A stretch of 64,000 nucleotides of DNA from JACMRP01 sp047302465. GTDB taxonomy: Bacteria; Bdellovibrionota; Bdellovibrionia; Bdellovibrionales; Bdellovibrionaceae. The position numbers and the translations under genes are program-made. The notes under the pieces are model-generated. The model did not search any database. It had not been told where the DNA came from and was given only the letters and a program-made list of their open reading frames with translations. Positions within the stretch are counted from its first letter, which is position 1, and the number at the start of each line of letters is the position of its first letter. The stretch is from positions 3,224,001-3,288,000 of the forward strand of contig NZ_CP178621.1 of assembly GCF_047302465.1 (NCBI RefSeq), given 5' to 3'. Positions 24,349 through 33,473 of the stretch are shown one piece after another.

Positions 24349-25973
24349 TGCGTTTATTGTTCGCGATCTTATTACTACTCACAGTTCTGACCGGTGCTGA
24401 AGCAGCACTGGCGCAGACCTATCGCCGTGAGGTGAGCTTTGAGTGGGAAGAAGTTCCCGATGCAAAAAGTTATGACGTCGAAATCCGCCCTGTTATGAAA
24501 GAAGGCGGCACCGGCAAAGCGATGGTCTTTAAAACCAAAGAAGCAATTTGGGTCGGAAAACTTCTTCCGGGTAAATACACCATGTCTTTGCGTTCTAAAG
24601 ATATCCGTGGAGTTCCAGGTGACTGGAGTCCACAAAGTGAGTTCGACGTGAACTTGGATCCAGTAAAAGTGAAATCCCCTGCTGCGAATGCAGCGGTCAA
24701 GGCCGAAGAAAATGACGAGATTTCACAGAAATTCGAGTGGGCGCCAGTGAATGGTGCTAACGAATACCGTTTCGAATTGAACTCTGAAGATGGCAAAACT
24801 CAGGTCGTTGAAACCACGAAGGATCTTTCTTACACAGCGAAAATTCCTGTGGCGAAGAACTATACTTGGAAAGTTACTGGCTTTGGCCAGAACTCGATGC
24901 AGAGTGATTCTACGACAGTCACTAGCTTCTCTGTGATTGGTAAGAAAATTGAATCACCAAAAATCACTCCACCTGAGAGTGAATTCGTACGCGAGATCAA
25001 GTGGTCGCGCCCAGAGACTGTTGAAAAATACGATCTGACGTTGAATCGCTACAACCCGACAACAAAGAAGTTTGAAAAAGTTCTTGTTCAAGAAAACGTT
25101 GATGCCGAAAGTTTTGCCTTTGACGAAAAACTTCCTGGCGGTACTTACAGCTTGCATGTGAAAGCTAAGGGCAACATGCGTGAAAACTCTGAGACTGCGA
25201 AAGCCACTTTCAAAGTCGTAAATGGCACTCGTACCCCTGCTGCTGAATACACTGCCCTTGTTAGAAAATCGATTGATCGATTGAGCGGCTGGTACGGTAT
25301 TGCGAGTTACTTAATCACACAAATTAATTATTACGGTGAAACTCCTGAAACCGGCGGCCGTACGACTACCGACGCATTGGGTGGTACAGGGCGCTTGGGC
25401 GCAGGCTACTTCACAAAAGATGATCGCTGGGGTTTCTTAGGCATCATCGACTTGAGCGGCTTTGTGATCTCGGGCGCGAACCACACTTATGCTTCTGTAG
25501 AACTAAGTGCAATTTCACGTCACGTCTTGGGTGAGCGCGGTGAAGGCCGCTTAAGTGCGGGGCTCTACTACAAAGAATTCCCACAGTTGTTTGGTACTCC
25601 GAGTACGACCGGAGATGATACTGTGGATTTCTTCCAATCTGCGGTTGCGGGACCTCATGTGGGCGCTGAGTACTGGCACTCGCTGACTCCGAAACTTGGA
25701 TTCCAAGTGAACAGTCATATTTATTACAGTCTTTTAACTATGAAATCCCCGAATGGAAATAACGCAGAACCGCGTATTTCTTATCAGTTGGGATTGATGG
25801 GAAGTTATCGCTTCAACAATCGCTTTACAGGATTGATGGGCTTGACGACCCGTATGGATCAAATCGCTTACAAAGCCAAAAAGACTGGCGCTGCAGGCGA
25901 AGGCCCCGGCACCTACGATGAAAGTCGTATCACCGGACAATATTTAAGTTTTTATGCAGAGTATGGATTTTAG
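24348..25973 (+). CDS. Outer-membrane protein: FN3-like domains plus beta barrel
   Basis: A 541-residue protein with a signal peptide (ending ALA, about residue 22). Two or three FN3-like domains occupy about residues 25-295, each opening with F-E/K-W or I-K-W patterns like those of the FecR protein. The last 250 residues alternate polar and hydrophobic residues with many Gly/Tyr and end in YAEYGF; the final Phe is a classic outer-membrane barrel signature. ATG 24348 overlaps the FecR stop by one base (TGATG). It is probably a barrel with a periplasmic sensing arm; the ligand is unknown. Confidence 0.7.
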   Translation: MRLLFAILLLLTVLTGAEAALAQTYRREVSFEWEEVPDAKSYDVEIRPVMKEGGTGKAMVFKTKEAIWVGKLLPGKYTMSLRSKDIRGVPGDWSPQSEFDVNLDPVKVKSPAANAAVKAEENDEISQKFEWAPVNGANEYRFELNSEDGKTQVVETTKDLSYTAKIPVAKNYTWKVTGFGQNSMQSDSTTVTSFSVIGKKIESPKITPPESEFVREIKWSRPETVEKYDLTLNRYNPTTKKFEKVLVQENVDAESFAFDEKLPGGTYSLHVKAKGNMRENSETAKATFKVVNGTRTPAAEYTALVRKSIDRLSGWYGIASYLITQINYYGETPETGGRTTTDALGGTGRLGAGYFTKDDRWGFLGIIDLSGFVISGANHTYASVELSAISRHVLGERGEGRLSAGLYYKEFPQLFGTPSTTGDDTVDFFQSAVAGPHVGAEYWHSLTPKLGFQVNSHIYYSLLTMKSPNGNNAEPRISYQLGLMGSYRFNNRFTGLMGLTTRMDQIAYKAKKTGAAGEGPGTYDESRITGQYLSFYAEYGF

Positions 25974-25985
25974 GAGAGGATGCTT

Positions 25986-27818
25986 ATGAGAATACCTATT
26001 TCTACAAAACTGATTGTTCTGACAGTTTTGATCTTGCTAAGTGCAACGGTGCTGATCGCCCTTCGTACTTCACAGATCTTCGCTGTAACCTCTATGCAAA
26101 GAGAAGAATATAGCAATCAGGCGTTCGCCGCATCCCGAGCAACTGAAGTTGAAAACATTTTGTCTTCTTTGGTGGATAAATCTAAAACATCTGCATCAAT
26201 CCTCTATAAAAGTGCCACAAATCCAACAGCGACTTCTTCTGATGATTTCGAGCTGAACTTTACCAAAGATAAACGTTTTGTCTCGATGGAGATCTTAAAA
26301 CTGAATGGTACGACGGTAGAACTTGTTTCCCGCCGCGTGAAAGAAGACTTCTTGAAAACCCAATACACTTTGGGACCTGAATATATCGCCCGCGTTCGTG
26401 ATCAACAAAAATTCCCAATCCGCTCTGTTGCACAAGGATCTGTTGAAATTCGCAATGCTTCTTATGCCAAAGGCCCTGCGATGTTCACCATTGGTCTTCC
26501 GTTGGTAAAAGACCAACAAGGTCGCATTTCGCACGTCGCTTTGATTGATATTGATTTGTCTGTTTTGCAAAAACCATTTGGCGAACGCTCTGAAAGAACT
26601 TTCTTCCTTGTGGATCGTCAAGGCGAACTCATCGCCCATCAAGATGAACAAAAAGCGATGGCTCGTCTGAGCATGACGGCCTCCCCTATCGTTGCTAAAG
26701 CACTCGGAGAGCAAACACCTCGTCGTCAGATGAAGTTCAAAGACTCAGACTCTGGCGCAGAGATGATCGGCGCTTATAACAAGACTTCCTTCGGCGTCAC
26801 GGTCATTTCACAATTACCACAAGAATTGATTCTTGAACCTGCTCAAGATGCAAAACGTGAAGCCTTCTACCTGACAGGTTTAGTACTTTCGGGATCGTTG
26901 TTTGTGATCTTCGTGTTCTCGATGACGCTGACTTCGCCAATCGAAAAACTTGCAAGCTTGATCGAGATGGTTTCTAAAGGAAACTTCGACGTAAAAGCAA
27001 CCAAGCACGTTAAATCCCACGACGAAGTGGGCGATCTTGCCAAAGCCTTTGACCATATGACCGAGGGTTTGAAAGAACGTGATAAAGTGAAAAACCTCTT
27101 CAGCAAGTTCCACGGCTCTTCAGTTGCGGAAGACTTGATCAATAAAGACATCGGGGTTGGTGGTCAGTCCAAAGAAGTTGTGGTCTTCTTTAGCGATATC
27201 CGTGGCTTCACCGCTTTCTCTGAAAAACGTAAACCTGAAGAAGTGGTCGCGATGTTGAATGAATACTTTGCCGTGATGGTGGGTATCATCAACAGACACG
27301 GTGGCGTCGTCGATAAGTTCATCGGGGATGCGATCATGGCGATCTGGGGAGCTCCGAGAAGCTCTGACAAGGATTCACACAATGCCCTTCGCGCTTGTAT
27401 CGAAATGCGCAAAGGCTTGGCCGAACTGAATGAAAAACGCATGGCTCGTGGCGAACCTGCTCTGATGATCGGTATGGGCTTACATGCAGGAACTGCGATC
27501 TCGGGCACAATCGGCTCTGATGAGCGCATGGAGTACACGGTCATCGGTAATACTGTGAACACCGCTTCTCGTATCGAGGCTTCTACGAAGGCCTTCGGTG
27601 CAGACTTGCTTGTTACTGACGACGTTATTGCCCATGTTGGTGATGCTTTCATTCTAGATTATGCCGGAGCTGCCGAAGTTAAGGGTCGCTCTGACGCTAT
27701 TAAGATGTATAAGGTGCGCGGCTATATGGAGAACGGGCAACCCGTTGAAATACGTACTCCTTACTCGGACTACGAGGCCGAAGGCGCTGACAAAGTTAAA
27801 ATCAAAGACGCCGCGTAA
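25986..27818 (+). CDS. Membrane adenylate cyclase (class III) with periplasmic sensor
   Basis: A 610-residue protein. TM1 (about 9-28), a periplasmic Cache-like sensor (about 30-275), TM2 (about 290-312), HAMP (about 313-365) and a class III cyclase domain (about 390-575) come in that order. The catalytic domain has both metal Asp (FFSDIRGF and KFIGDAIMAIW), the adenine-selecting Lys in VVDKFIGD, and the NTVNTASRIE motif with transition-state Asn and Arg. It should make cAMP in the cytosol in response to an envelope signal. ATG 25986 sits behind AGGAGAGGA. It is the last gene of the FecR operon. Confidence 0.92.
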   Translation: MRIPISTKLIVLTVLILLSATVLIALRTSQIFAVTSMQREEYSNQAFAASRATEVENILSSLVDKSKTSASILYKSATNPTATSSDDFELNFTKDKRFVSMEILKLNGTTVELVSRRVKEDFLKTQYTLGPEYIARVRDQQKFPIRSVAQGSVEIRNASYAKGPAMFTIGLPLVKDQQGRISHVALIDIDLSVLQKPFGERSERTFFLVDRQGELIAHQDEQKAMARLSMTASPIVAKALGEQTPRRQMKFKDSDSGAEMIGAYNKTSFGVTVISQLPQELILEPAQDAKREAFYLTGLVLSGSLFVIFVFSMTLTSPIEKLASLIEMVSKGNFDVKATKHVKSHDEVGDLAKAFDHMTEGLKERDKVKNLFSKFHGSSVAEDLINKDIGVGGQSKEVVVFFSDIRGFTAFSEKRKPEEVVAMLNEYFAVMVGIINRHGGVVDKFIGDAIMAIWGAPRSSDKDSHNALRACIEMRKGLAELNEKRMARGEPALMIGMGLHAGTAISGTIGSDERMEYTVIGNTVNTASRIEASTKAFGADLLVTDDVIAHVGDAFILDYAGAAEVKGRSDAIKMYKVRGYMENGQPVEIRTPYSDYEAEGADKVKIKDAA

Positions 27819-27825
27819 TACCGGC

Positions 27826-28003
27826 TTCGAACCCGGGAATTTGCTCTGGGCTAGGAGCCTTGGCAAATCCCCGGCGTCGACTCGCCCTCCAGGCTGTGAC
27901 TCTTCCGCCTGTACCCAGGCGGAAGGGCCCATCCATGGGCCCGTCAAGGTCTCCTATGGGGCTTTTCCAAGGCTCCTAGCCCAGAGCAAATTCCGTCTTC
28001 GAA
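27826..28003. repeat. Long inverted repeat element 1 (27-bp perfect arms)
   Basis: Bases 27837-27863 are the perfect reverse complement of 27967-27993. Beyond the perfect core the arms extend imperfectly to a TTCGAA on each side (27826-27831 and 27998-28003). The 103-bp interior holds two hairpins: a 10-bp stem with a 4-nt loop (CTTCCGCCTG/CAGGCGGAAG) and GGGCCCAT/ATGGGCCC. It occupies much of the 321-bp gap between the cyclase gene and the GST gene. No transposase or recombinase gene is near. It may be a strong terminator, an RNase III target, a palindromic repeat family or an invertible segment. Confidence 0.85.
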
Positions 28004-28139
28004 ATTGGCGTTTTCGTCTCCGATCTTTCCTTTCTATCCACGTACATTTTGTTCGCATCTGCTTGTTGTCGACTTGGGGTGTTTTGGGTTGCTCCTTGGG
28101 CGTGGGTGGGATAGGTCGTTGGTATTGCGAGGTTTTTTT
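28004..28139 (+). other. T/G-rich, A-poor leader between repeat element 1 and the GST gene
   Basis: 136 bp with strong T and G excess on the plus strand, beginning right at the end of the inverted repeat. I see no promoter-like pair of boxes that I would defend. GAGG near the end is the probable ribosome site of the GST gene. Confidence 0.5.
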
Positions 28140-28760
28140 ATGAAGCTTGTTATTGGGGATAAGAATTTATCTACTTGGTCTTGGCGGGTTTGGTTGGCTC
28201 TTCATTCTTGGGGGATTCCTTTTGATGAAGTTGTTATTCTTCTGGATAAGCCAAACACGACTGCTGAAATTTTGAAGCACTCGCCTTCTGCTCGTGTTCC
28301 TTTTCTTCATGATGGGGATCTTGGGATTTGGGATTCGCTCGCTATTGCTGAATATTTGAATGAGAAATTTCCGCAAAAGCAGATGTGGCCTGCTGATATG
28401 AAAACTCGTGCTTGGGCGCGCGCTGTGGTTTGTGAAATGCATTCTGGGTTTGCTGATCTTCGTAAGCTTATGCCTGGAAATATCAAAAAGCGTCTGACTA
28501 ACTTTGACTACTCCCCTGTTGCTAAAGATGTTGCGCGCATTCAAGAGATTTGGACTGAATGCCGTAAGGCCCATGCCCACTTGGGACCTTATCTTTTTGG
28601 TGCTTGGAGTTTAGCGGATTGTTTTTATGCGCCTGTTGTTTGGCGCTTTGTGAGCTATGGTGTGAAGCTTGACGGTCCCGTTCGCGAGTACGTGCAGGCT
28701 ATGCTTGCACATCCCTCTATGAAAGAACTTGAGCGCCAAGCTTTGGCAGAACAAGGCTAG
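28140..28760 (+). CDS. Glutathione S-transferase family protein
   Basis: A 206-residue GST. The thioredoxin-like N-terminal domain has LSTWSWRVWLAL (active-site Ser region), the cis-Pro motif ARVPFLHDGD and the glutathione-contacting DSLAIAEYL. The all-helical C-terminal domain includes the SLADCFYAPVV N-capping motif. It should conjugate or reduce small molecules with glutathione in the cytosol. ATG 28140 follows GAGG. Codon use is very unlike its neighbours: by hand count, 39 of the first 67 codons end in T and only 3 in C. Confidence 0.88.
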   Translation: MKLVIGDKNLSTWSWRVWLALHSWGIPFDEVVILLDKPNTTAEILKHSPSARVPFLHDGDLGIWDSLAIAEYLNEKFPQKQMWPADMKTRAWARAVVCEMHSGFADLRKLMPGNIKKRLTNFDYSPVAKDVARIQEIWTECRKAHAHLGPYLFGAWSLADCFYAPVVWRFVSYGVKLDGPVREYVQAMLAHPSMKELERQALAEQG

Positions 28761-28769
28761 TCCGCGGAT

Positions 28770-29570
28770 CTATTGGCAGCCGACTTTTTCGCACATTTCT
28801 TTTTGTGAAGACGCGCGCTTCAACATATCGGCCAAGTATTGATCCTTATATGTTGAAGTTTCTGGGGCCATTCTTTGTGGAATGTGATTCAGGTTTTCGA
28901 TTGTCTGCAGTCTTGAGAACAACATACGACGGAATTTTTTCGCTGCTAGACATTTTTCGCCAAAACCCGCAGCCTGGGTTAACGATCCAGAGTTGCTAGA
29001 CCAAAAACAGATCTGCTTTCCACTCCAGCTCTGCTTCGTGCCTGTGAATATCACCGAGTGGCCTCGCTCTTTGTGGCCAATCGCATCGGTCCAAAAAGCT
29101 TTCATAAAATCGCCCGGAAGTGCATCCGCGATATTCGTGAAGTTGCTACCTAAATTCAACTCGTAGAAAAAGCGCGCAGTCCCCGGGCCGTTCGCGTTCC
29201 AACGTCCCCACACACCCGCTCCATCAGGTTCGCCCTTCACAAGCAGCGCCTTCATTGTATCCGGAGTCAAAGTCAGTTGCTGTGCCTTTTGCATCTGAGA
29301 AATTAGTTCCGTCATCACAACATAAGTCGCAGAACTGCAAAAGCTTGGTCTTGCTTTTCTTTCCGCCACTTCAAGTGTGTCCTCGCCAAGTGTGATTGAA
29401 GATTTCAGCGCTTTAAAAGCACGACTGGTGGTTTCGTAGCCTCCACCTTTAGGCATTTTCTTTACGATCGCCATGATCGCTTCGTTATAGGGAGCTCTCA
29501 CATCCGCAGCAGAAGCACTACCGGTTGCAAGAACGGCGAATAAAAATGGAATGTATTTTATATGCTTCAT
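28770..29570 (-). CDS. Exported NlpC/P60-like protein (putative cysteine peptidase)
   Basis: A 266-residue protein with a signal peptide (ending ASA, about residue 22). The catalytic pattern of the papain-like NlpC/P60-CHAP group can be traced: Cys in RPSFCSSATYVV, His in KERGHSVIFTG, and a polar residue in CFWSSNS. If right, it would cut peptide bonds in peptidoglycan stems or amidate/deamidate them. The C-terminal 60 residues hold three more Cys. The assignment is from motif spacing alone and could be wrong. It converges with the GST gene, 9 bp apart. Confidence 0.5.
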   Translation of the reverse strand: MKHIKYIPFLFAVLATGSASAADVRAPYNEAIMAIVKKMPKGGGYETTSRAFKALKSSITLGEDTLEVAERKARPSFCSSATYVVMTELISQMQKAQQLTLTPDTMKALLVKGEPDGAGVWGRWNANGPGTARFFYELNLGSNFTNIADALPGDFMKAFWTDAIGHKERGHSVIFTGTKQSWSGKQICFWSSNSGSLTQAAGFGEKCLAAKKFRRMLFSRLQTIENLNHIPQRMAPETSTYKDQYLADMLKRASSQKEMCEKVGCQ

Positions 29571-29661
29571 CTTTTTATCGAAGCATGCGGGTTCACTCTT
29601 TGTAAATCCTCCGACCCCGTTTACTAGACGTTCAGAGGACCTGTTTGTTTTGTTCGATGAA

Positions 29662-30927
29662 TTAAATTTTCACACTGAGTCCGTCTTTCAAAGCCATCTT
29701 TTGCGCTCTGAAAGCAGGAATCAAGCCAATAAGAATACCGCCGACTAAAGTCGCCGCCAGATAAGCAAACTCAAGCGTACCAAGCATCGGACCACGCAAG
29801 TAGAAACCAAATTGAATCTCAAGCCACGGGCGAAGCAACAAGGTTCCGCCAACAGAAATAAGCGTCCCCCACAAAATACCCGCCACAGTCAGAAGCGTAG
29901 ATTCAAAAACAAGAAGCGCCAAAATTTTATCAGTACCAGCACCAAGTGCGCGCAGGATGGCCATTTCACGGCGACGCTCATTCAAGCTTGTGGTCAATGC
30001 AATCAACATCGCCATAAAGCCCACAGCAACCACCATCCATGAAATCACCTTCAACACTTGCTCGACATAAGAAAGCCCGTGCCACAGCTCGCTCAAAGTG
30101 ACACCTGGAATAATCGCCAAGAGTGGCTCGTCTTTGTAGTTATTGATCTCTCGTTGAAGGCGCAGAGTTTCGATACGCGATTTTGTTCCAACAAAAAACG
30201 CGGTGATCTGGTCCACGTGAATATCTTCTTTACGAATATTTTCCGGACGCACAACTTTATCTGGCGTTGGCGCCGCCCCACCCTGCCAGTCAATGTGCAT
30301 CGCTTCGATGCCTTCGAGGCTGACATACACTGATTGATCAAGTGCCGTGCCTGTTGGTTTCATGATACCGACGATCGTGAACGGCTTGTCGTCGTGTTTT
30401 TGAATGCCTTCGCCCTTGGTAACTCCGTGGGCAACGACGATTTTATCACCGAGTTTGTAGTTCAGCTTCCGAGCGACATCCGCACCAATGACGACATCCC
30501 AAAGACCTTCCAGTACTTTCCCCTCGGAAAGTTCCACTTTAGAGTCTCCGCGGAAACGATAGTGTTCGAAGAAATCCAAAGTGGTTCCCACAACGCGGAA
30601 GCCACGATGCCCATCCCCTAAAGAGTATGGAATGGTCCACGCAATCGCCGGATGTTTTTTGAACTCTTCATAAGTTTTATAAGAAAGATTGTGTGTCGCA
30701 TTCCCCATATTGAAAACCGTGTACAGAATTAACTGCACCGGTCCACTGCGAGCACCCACAATCAAATCAGTTTGACTGATGGTTTGAGTAAAACCTTCTT
30801 CCGCTGCTCGTTTGACTCTTTCAACCGTCAGTAAAAGCGCCACACTCAATGCGATTGAAACCACCGTCAGGATTGAAGCTAACGCGCGGTTTTTCAGGGA
30901 TTGTATAGCAAGATTTAGAAAAACCAT
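29662..30927 (-). CDS. ABC transporter permease, FtsX/MacB type
   Basis: A 421-residue permease. TM1 (about 10-32), a large periplasmic MacB-like domain, then three C-terminal helices with an FtsX domain whose inter-helix loop has the characteristic ERRREMAILRALGA. Type VII ABC transporters of this kind pull on periplasmic or outer-membrane substrates instead of moving them through a pore. ATG 30927 lies 1 nt after the stop of the ATPase gene, so the two are coupled. It is the last of three genes (DUF3299, ATPase, permease). Confidence 0.88.
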   Translation of the reverse strand: MVFLNLAIQSLKNRALASILTVVSIALSVALLLTVERVKRAAEEGFTQTISQTDLIVGARSGPVQLILYTVFNMGNATHNLSYKTYEEFKKHPAIAWTIPYSLGDGHRGFRVVGTTLDFFEHYRFRGDSKVELSEGKVLEGLWDVVIGADVARKLNYKLGDKIVVAHGVTKGEGIQKHDDKPFTIVGIMKPTGTALDQSVYVSLEGIEAMHIDWQGGAAPTPDKVVRPENIRKEDIHVDQITAFFVGTKSRIETLRLQREINNYKDEPLLAIIPGVTLSELWHGLSYVEQVLKVISWMVVAVGFMAMLIALTTSLNERRREMAILRALGAGTDKILALLVFESTLLTVAGILWGTLISVGGTLLLRPWLEIQFGFYLRGPMLGTLEFAYLAATLVGGILIGLIPAFRAQKMALKDGLSVKI

Positions 30928-30928
30928 C

Positions 30929-31624
30929 TTAGCCCCCCTTCGCCGCTGTTGCATGGTTGATAGAATCTAAAGACACCGAACGCGAGAACAAATGCTGAAT
31001 ACTGCGATCATGACTGACAAACAAAACGGTTGTTCCGTACTGTTCACACAACTCAAACATCAATTCCAAAAACTTTTCACGATGATCCATGTCCAAAGAC
31101 GATGTTGGTTCATCCGCTAAAATCAAGTCAGGTCGACCGACCAACGCGCGAGCCACCGCAACTCTTTGCTGTTGCCCTACGCTGAGCTCGGTCACTTTTT
31201 TATCCATGTGAGCAATGATTCCCAACCGTGTGCACAAGTGGCGAATCACAGATGTTTGGTCTTCGTTCTCGAGACGCTTTTGGCGATTTTTACTGAGATG
31301 AATTGGCAAAGAGATATTTTCTTGAACGGTCAGGTACGGAATCAAATTGAAGCTTTGAAAAATATAACCCAAATGTTCGGCACGGAAATGGTCACGGCCT
31401 TTTTCAGACAAGCTCGACAAGGACTGATCCAAGATTTTCACTTCGCCTTGATTTACTTTCAGAATTCCAGCGAGGACTTCCAGAAAAGTCGTCTTCCCAG
31501 AGCCACTCGGGCCATAGATGTAGACTCTCTCACCTTTTTTAACGGTGAAATCAGAAATAGCCAGAGTGTCGTTGGTGGAATTTGGGTAGCGGTACGTGAT
31601 GTTTTTAACTTCGATGAGATTCAC
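30929..31624 (-). CDS. ABC transporter ATP-binding protein, LolD/MacB type
   Basis: A 231-residue ATPase with Walker A GPSGSGKTTF, the signature LSVGQQQRVAVAR and Walker B LILADEPTSSLD, plus the switch His in FVSHD. Length and the partner permease put it in the LolD group. It powers the FtsX-type permease encoded directly downstream. Confidence 0.92.
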   Translation of the reverse strand: MNLIEVKNITYRYPNSTNDTLAISDFTVKKGERVYIYGPSGSGKTTFLEVLAGILKVNQGEVKILDQSLSSLSEKGRDHFRAEHLGYIFQSFNLIPYLTVQENISLPIHLSKNRQKRLENEDQTSVIRHLCTRLGIIAHMDKKVTELSVGQQQRVAVARALVGRPDLILADEPTSSLDMDHREKFLELMFELCEQYGTTVLFVSHDRSIQHLFSRSVSLDSINHATAAKGG

Positions 31625-31632
31625 TCTAAGAC

Positions 31633-32082
31633 CTACCTGTAAGGTTCGACGCTATCACCAATAATTTCGAAAGAGGATTCACCGTACATGGATCTTTTCG
31701 TGACCAAATTCAGAGTGCCATGAACCCAGATCGGGCCGAAAGCAACTTCAACCCCTTCTTTCATTTTCACATAAACCATTTGATTCGGTGGAGGCGCCGG
31801 TACGTGGATACAAGCTTGCGGACTTGGCACCAACAAAAACTCGGTGACAGCTCGTTGATTGTCCTCGAGAGGCACCATGAAACCAGGAATTTTCACGGCA
31901 CGGCCATTCAATGCTTGAAGCTCGGAGCTGGATTTGCCGGTCACGTAGTCCATTTGCAAAAGAAGACGCCAGTCGACTTCAACACCCTGGCCTTTAGCGC
32001 CGCCAGAGAATTTATGAAACAACGAAGCACCCACGACAACGGCAAGCACTAGAATTCCAGAACCAATCAACCACTTTTTCAT
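31633..32082 (-). CDS. DUF3299 periplasmic protein
   Basis: A 149-residue protein with an N-terminal hydrophobic anchor (about residues 4-22) and a DUF3299 domain. The domain is recognised by the opening LNGRAVKIPGFMVPLE and the metal-like centre ACIHVPAPPPNQMVYV. DUF3299 genes are often found next to a LolD-like ATPase and FtsX permease; in Vibrio such a cluster has been linked to zinc uptake (recalled, not checked). The Cys-x-His pair could bind metal. The gene is first in a tightly spaced operon (8 nt to the ATPase). Confidence 0.83.
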   Translation of the reverse strand: MKKWLIGSGILVLAVVVGASLFHKFSGGAKGQGVEVDWRLLLQMDYVTGKSSSELQALNGRAVKIPGFMVPLEDNQRAVTEFLLVPSPQACIHVPAPPPNQMVYVKMKEGVEVAFGPIWVHGTLNLVTKRSMYGESSFEIIGDSVEPYR

Positions 32083-32227
32083 TCTGCCAATATCTCATAG
32101 GCCTTGGTGTTAACGCAATTTATTTGCAACTAGATCCGGCCCTTGAAAACGAAGTCACAACTTGCGCATCGCGTCCCAGGAGGGCGATCAGGTACCCTTT
32201 CCGCAGGGCTGGTGGTAAGTTGCTTGA

Positions 32228-33472
32228 ATGAGTACGAAATTCCAAAGAGTCCGCGGGACTCGCGACCTACTTCCAGAAGATAATGTTAAATTCCGTTTCG
32301 TCGAGTCGATGGCGCACAAGCTGTCTTTGCTTTACGGTTATGGCGAGATCGAAACTCCGATCTTTGAGTTTTCTGAAGTTTTCCATCGTACTTTGGGCGA
32401 AACCTCGGATGTCGTCAGCAAAGAGACTTACACGTTTAGTGACCGTGGCAATGAAAGCCTGACTTTGCGCCCGGAAGGAACTGCGGGGGTCGCACGTGCG
32501 TTTATCTCTGAGGGTATGGCGCAAAATCTTCCATTGAAATTCTATTACTCGGGTCCGATGTTCCGTTACGAGCGCCCACAAAAAGGGCGCTATCGTCAGT
32601 TCCAACAATTGGGCGTTGAATGTTTGGGAATTGATTCGCCCCTGGCAGACGTTGAGTCTTTGACCCTGGCTTGGGATCTTTTGACGGCGATCGGGATTGC
32701 CGATAAATGCCAGCTTGAAATCAACACTCTTGGCGACGCTGAAAGCCGCGCAAAATATCGTGATGCTTTGGTTGTGTACTTCAGTCAGCATCAGGACAAA
32801 CTTTCCGCCGACAGCAAAACCCGCTTAGAGAAAAATCCAATGCGCATTTTGGACTCTAAAGACGAAGGCGATCGCGCTTTGATCGCCAACGCCCCAGAGA
32901 TGCATAACTTCTTGAACGACGCTTCTCGAAAGTTTTTTGCTGACATTCTTAAAGGCATTGAAAATTTGGGGATCCCCTACAAAGTGAATCAAAAACTGGT
33001 GCGTGGATTGGATTACTATTGCCACACAGTATTTGAATTCGTCACCACAGAGCTTGGCGCTCAGGGTACCGTGCTTGCTGGTGGACGTTATGACCCCCTC
33101 ATCGAAATGATGGGCGGACCAAAAACTCCGGGCGTGGGTTGGGCCGCAGGTATTGATCGTCTATCCGATCTGGTTCCTGCTGAAAAGTATCAAAAGCAAG
33201 AAGCTCTTTTGGCTGTCATCCCTGCCGACGAAGCAGGTGAAAGTGCCGCTTTGAAAGTGGCGCACCAACTGCGACTTGCCGGTTTTAAAACCGAGATGCT
33301 GATCTCTGGCAAAATGGGCAAGCGTTTCCAAAAAGCTGACAAGATGGGAGCCACTCATGCTCTTGTTTTGGGCGAAAGCGAAGTGGCTGCGCAAAAGATC
33401 GCCGTGAAAGATCTGAAAGCGGGCTCACAAGAGAACCTGTCGCTTTCAGAACTGATCGCTAAGTTGAAATAA
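32228..33472 (+). CDS. hisS: Histidyl-tRNA synthetase
   Basis: A 414-residue class II synthetase that charges tRNA-His. Motif 2 is FRYERPQKGRYRQFQQ, the histidine-specific motif is LVRGLDYYCHTVFEF, and motif 3 is the GVGWAAGIDRL region; a C-terminal anticodon-binding domain of about 90 residues follows. The N-terminus (FQRVRGTRDLLP) and length are typical, which fixes the start at ATG 32228. Upstream, 145 bp hold no T-box or other structure I recognise. Confidence 0.96.
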   Translation: MSTKFQRVRGTRDLLPEDNVKFRFVESMAHKLSLLYGYGEIETPIFEFSEVFHRTLGETSDVVSKETYTFSDRGNESLTLRPEGTAGVARAFISEGMAQNLPLKFYYSGPMFRYERPQKGRYRQFQQLGVECLGIDSPLADVESLTLAWDLLTAIGIADKCQLEINTLGDAESRAKYRDALVVYFSQHQDKLSADSKTRLEKNPMRILDSKDEGDRALIANAPEMHNFLNDASRKFFADILKGIENLGIPYKVNQKLVRGLDYYCHTVFEFVTTELGAQGTVLAGGRYDPLIEMMGGPKTPGVGWAAGIDRLSDLVPAEKYQKQEALLAVIPADEAGESAALKVAHQLRLAGFKTEMLISGKMGKRFQKADKMGATHALVLGESEVAAQKIAVKDLKAGSQENLSLSELIAKLK

Positions 33473-33473
33473 T

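Noticed and set aside
27821..27837. TTCGAAC segment resembling a tRNA T-arm
   Set aside because: No acceptor, D or anticodon arms fit around it; it belongs to the outer arm of the long inverted repeat.
27826..28003. IS element or transposon end
   Set aside because: No transposase frame between or beside the arms and no target-site duplication seen.
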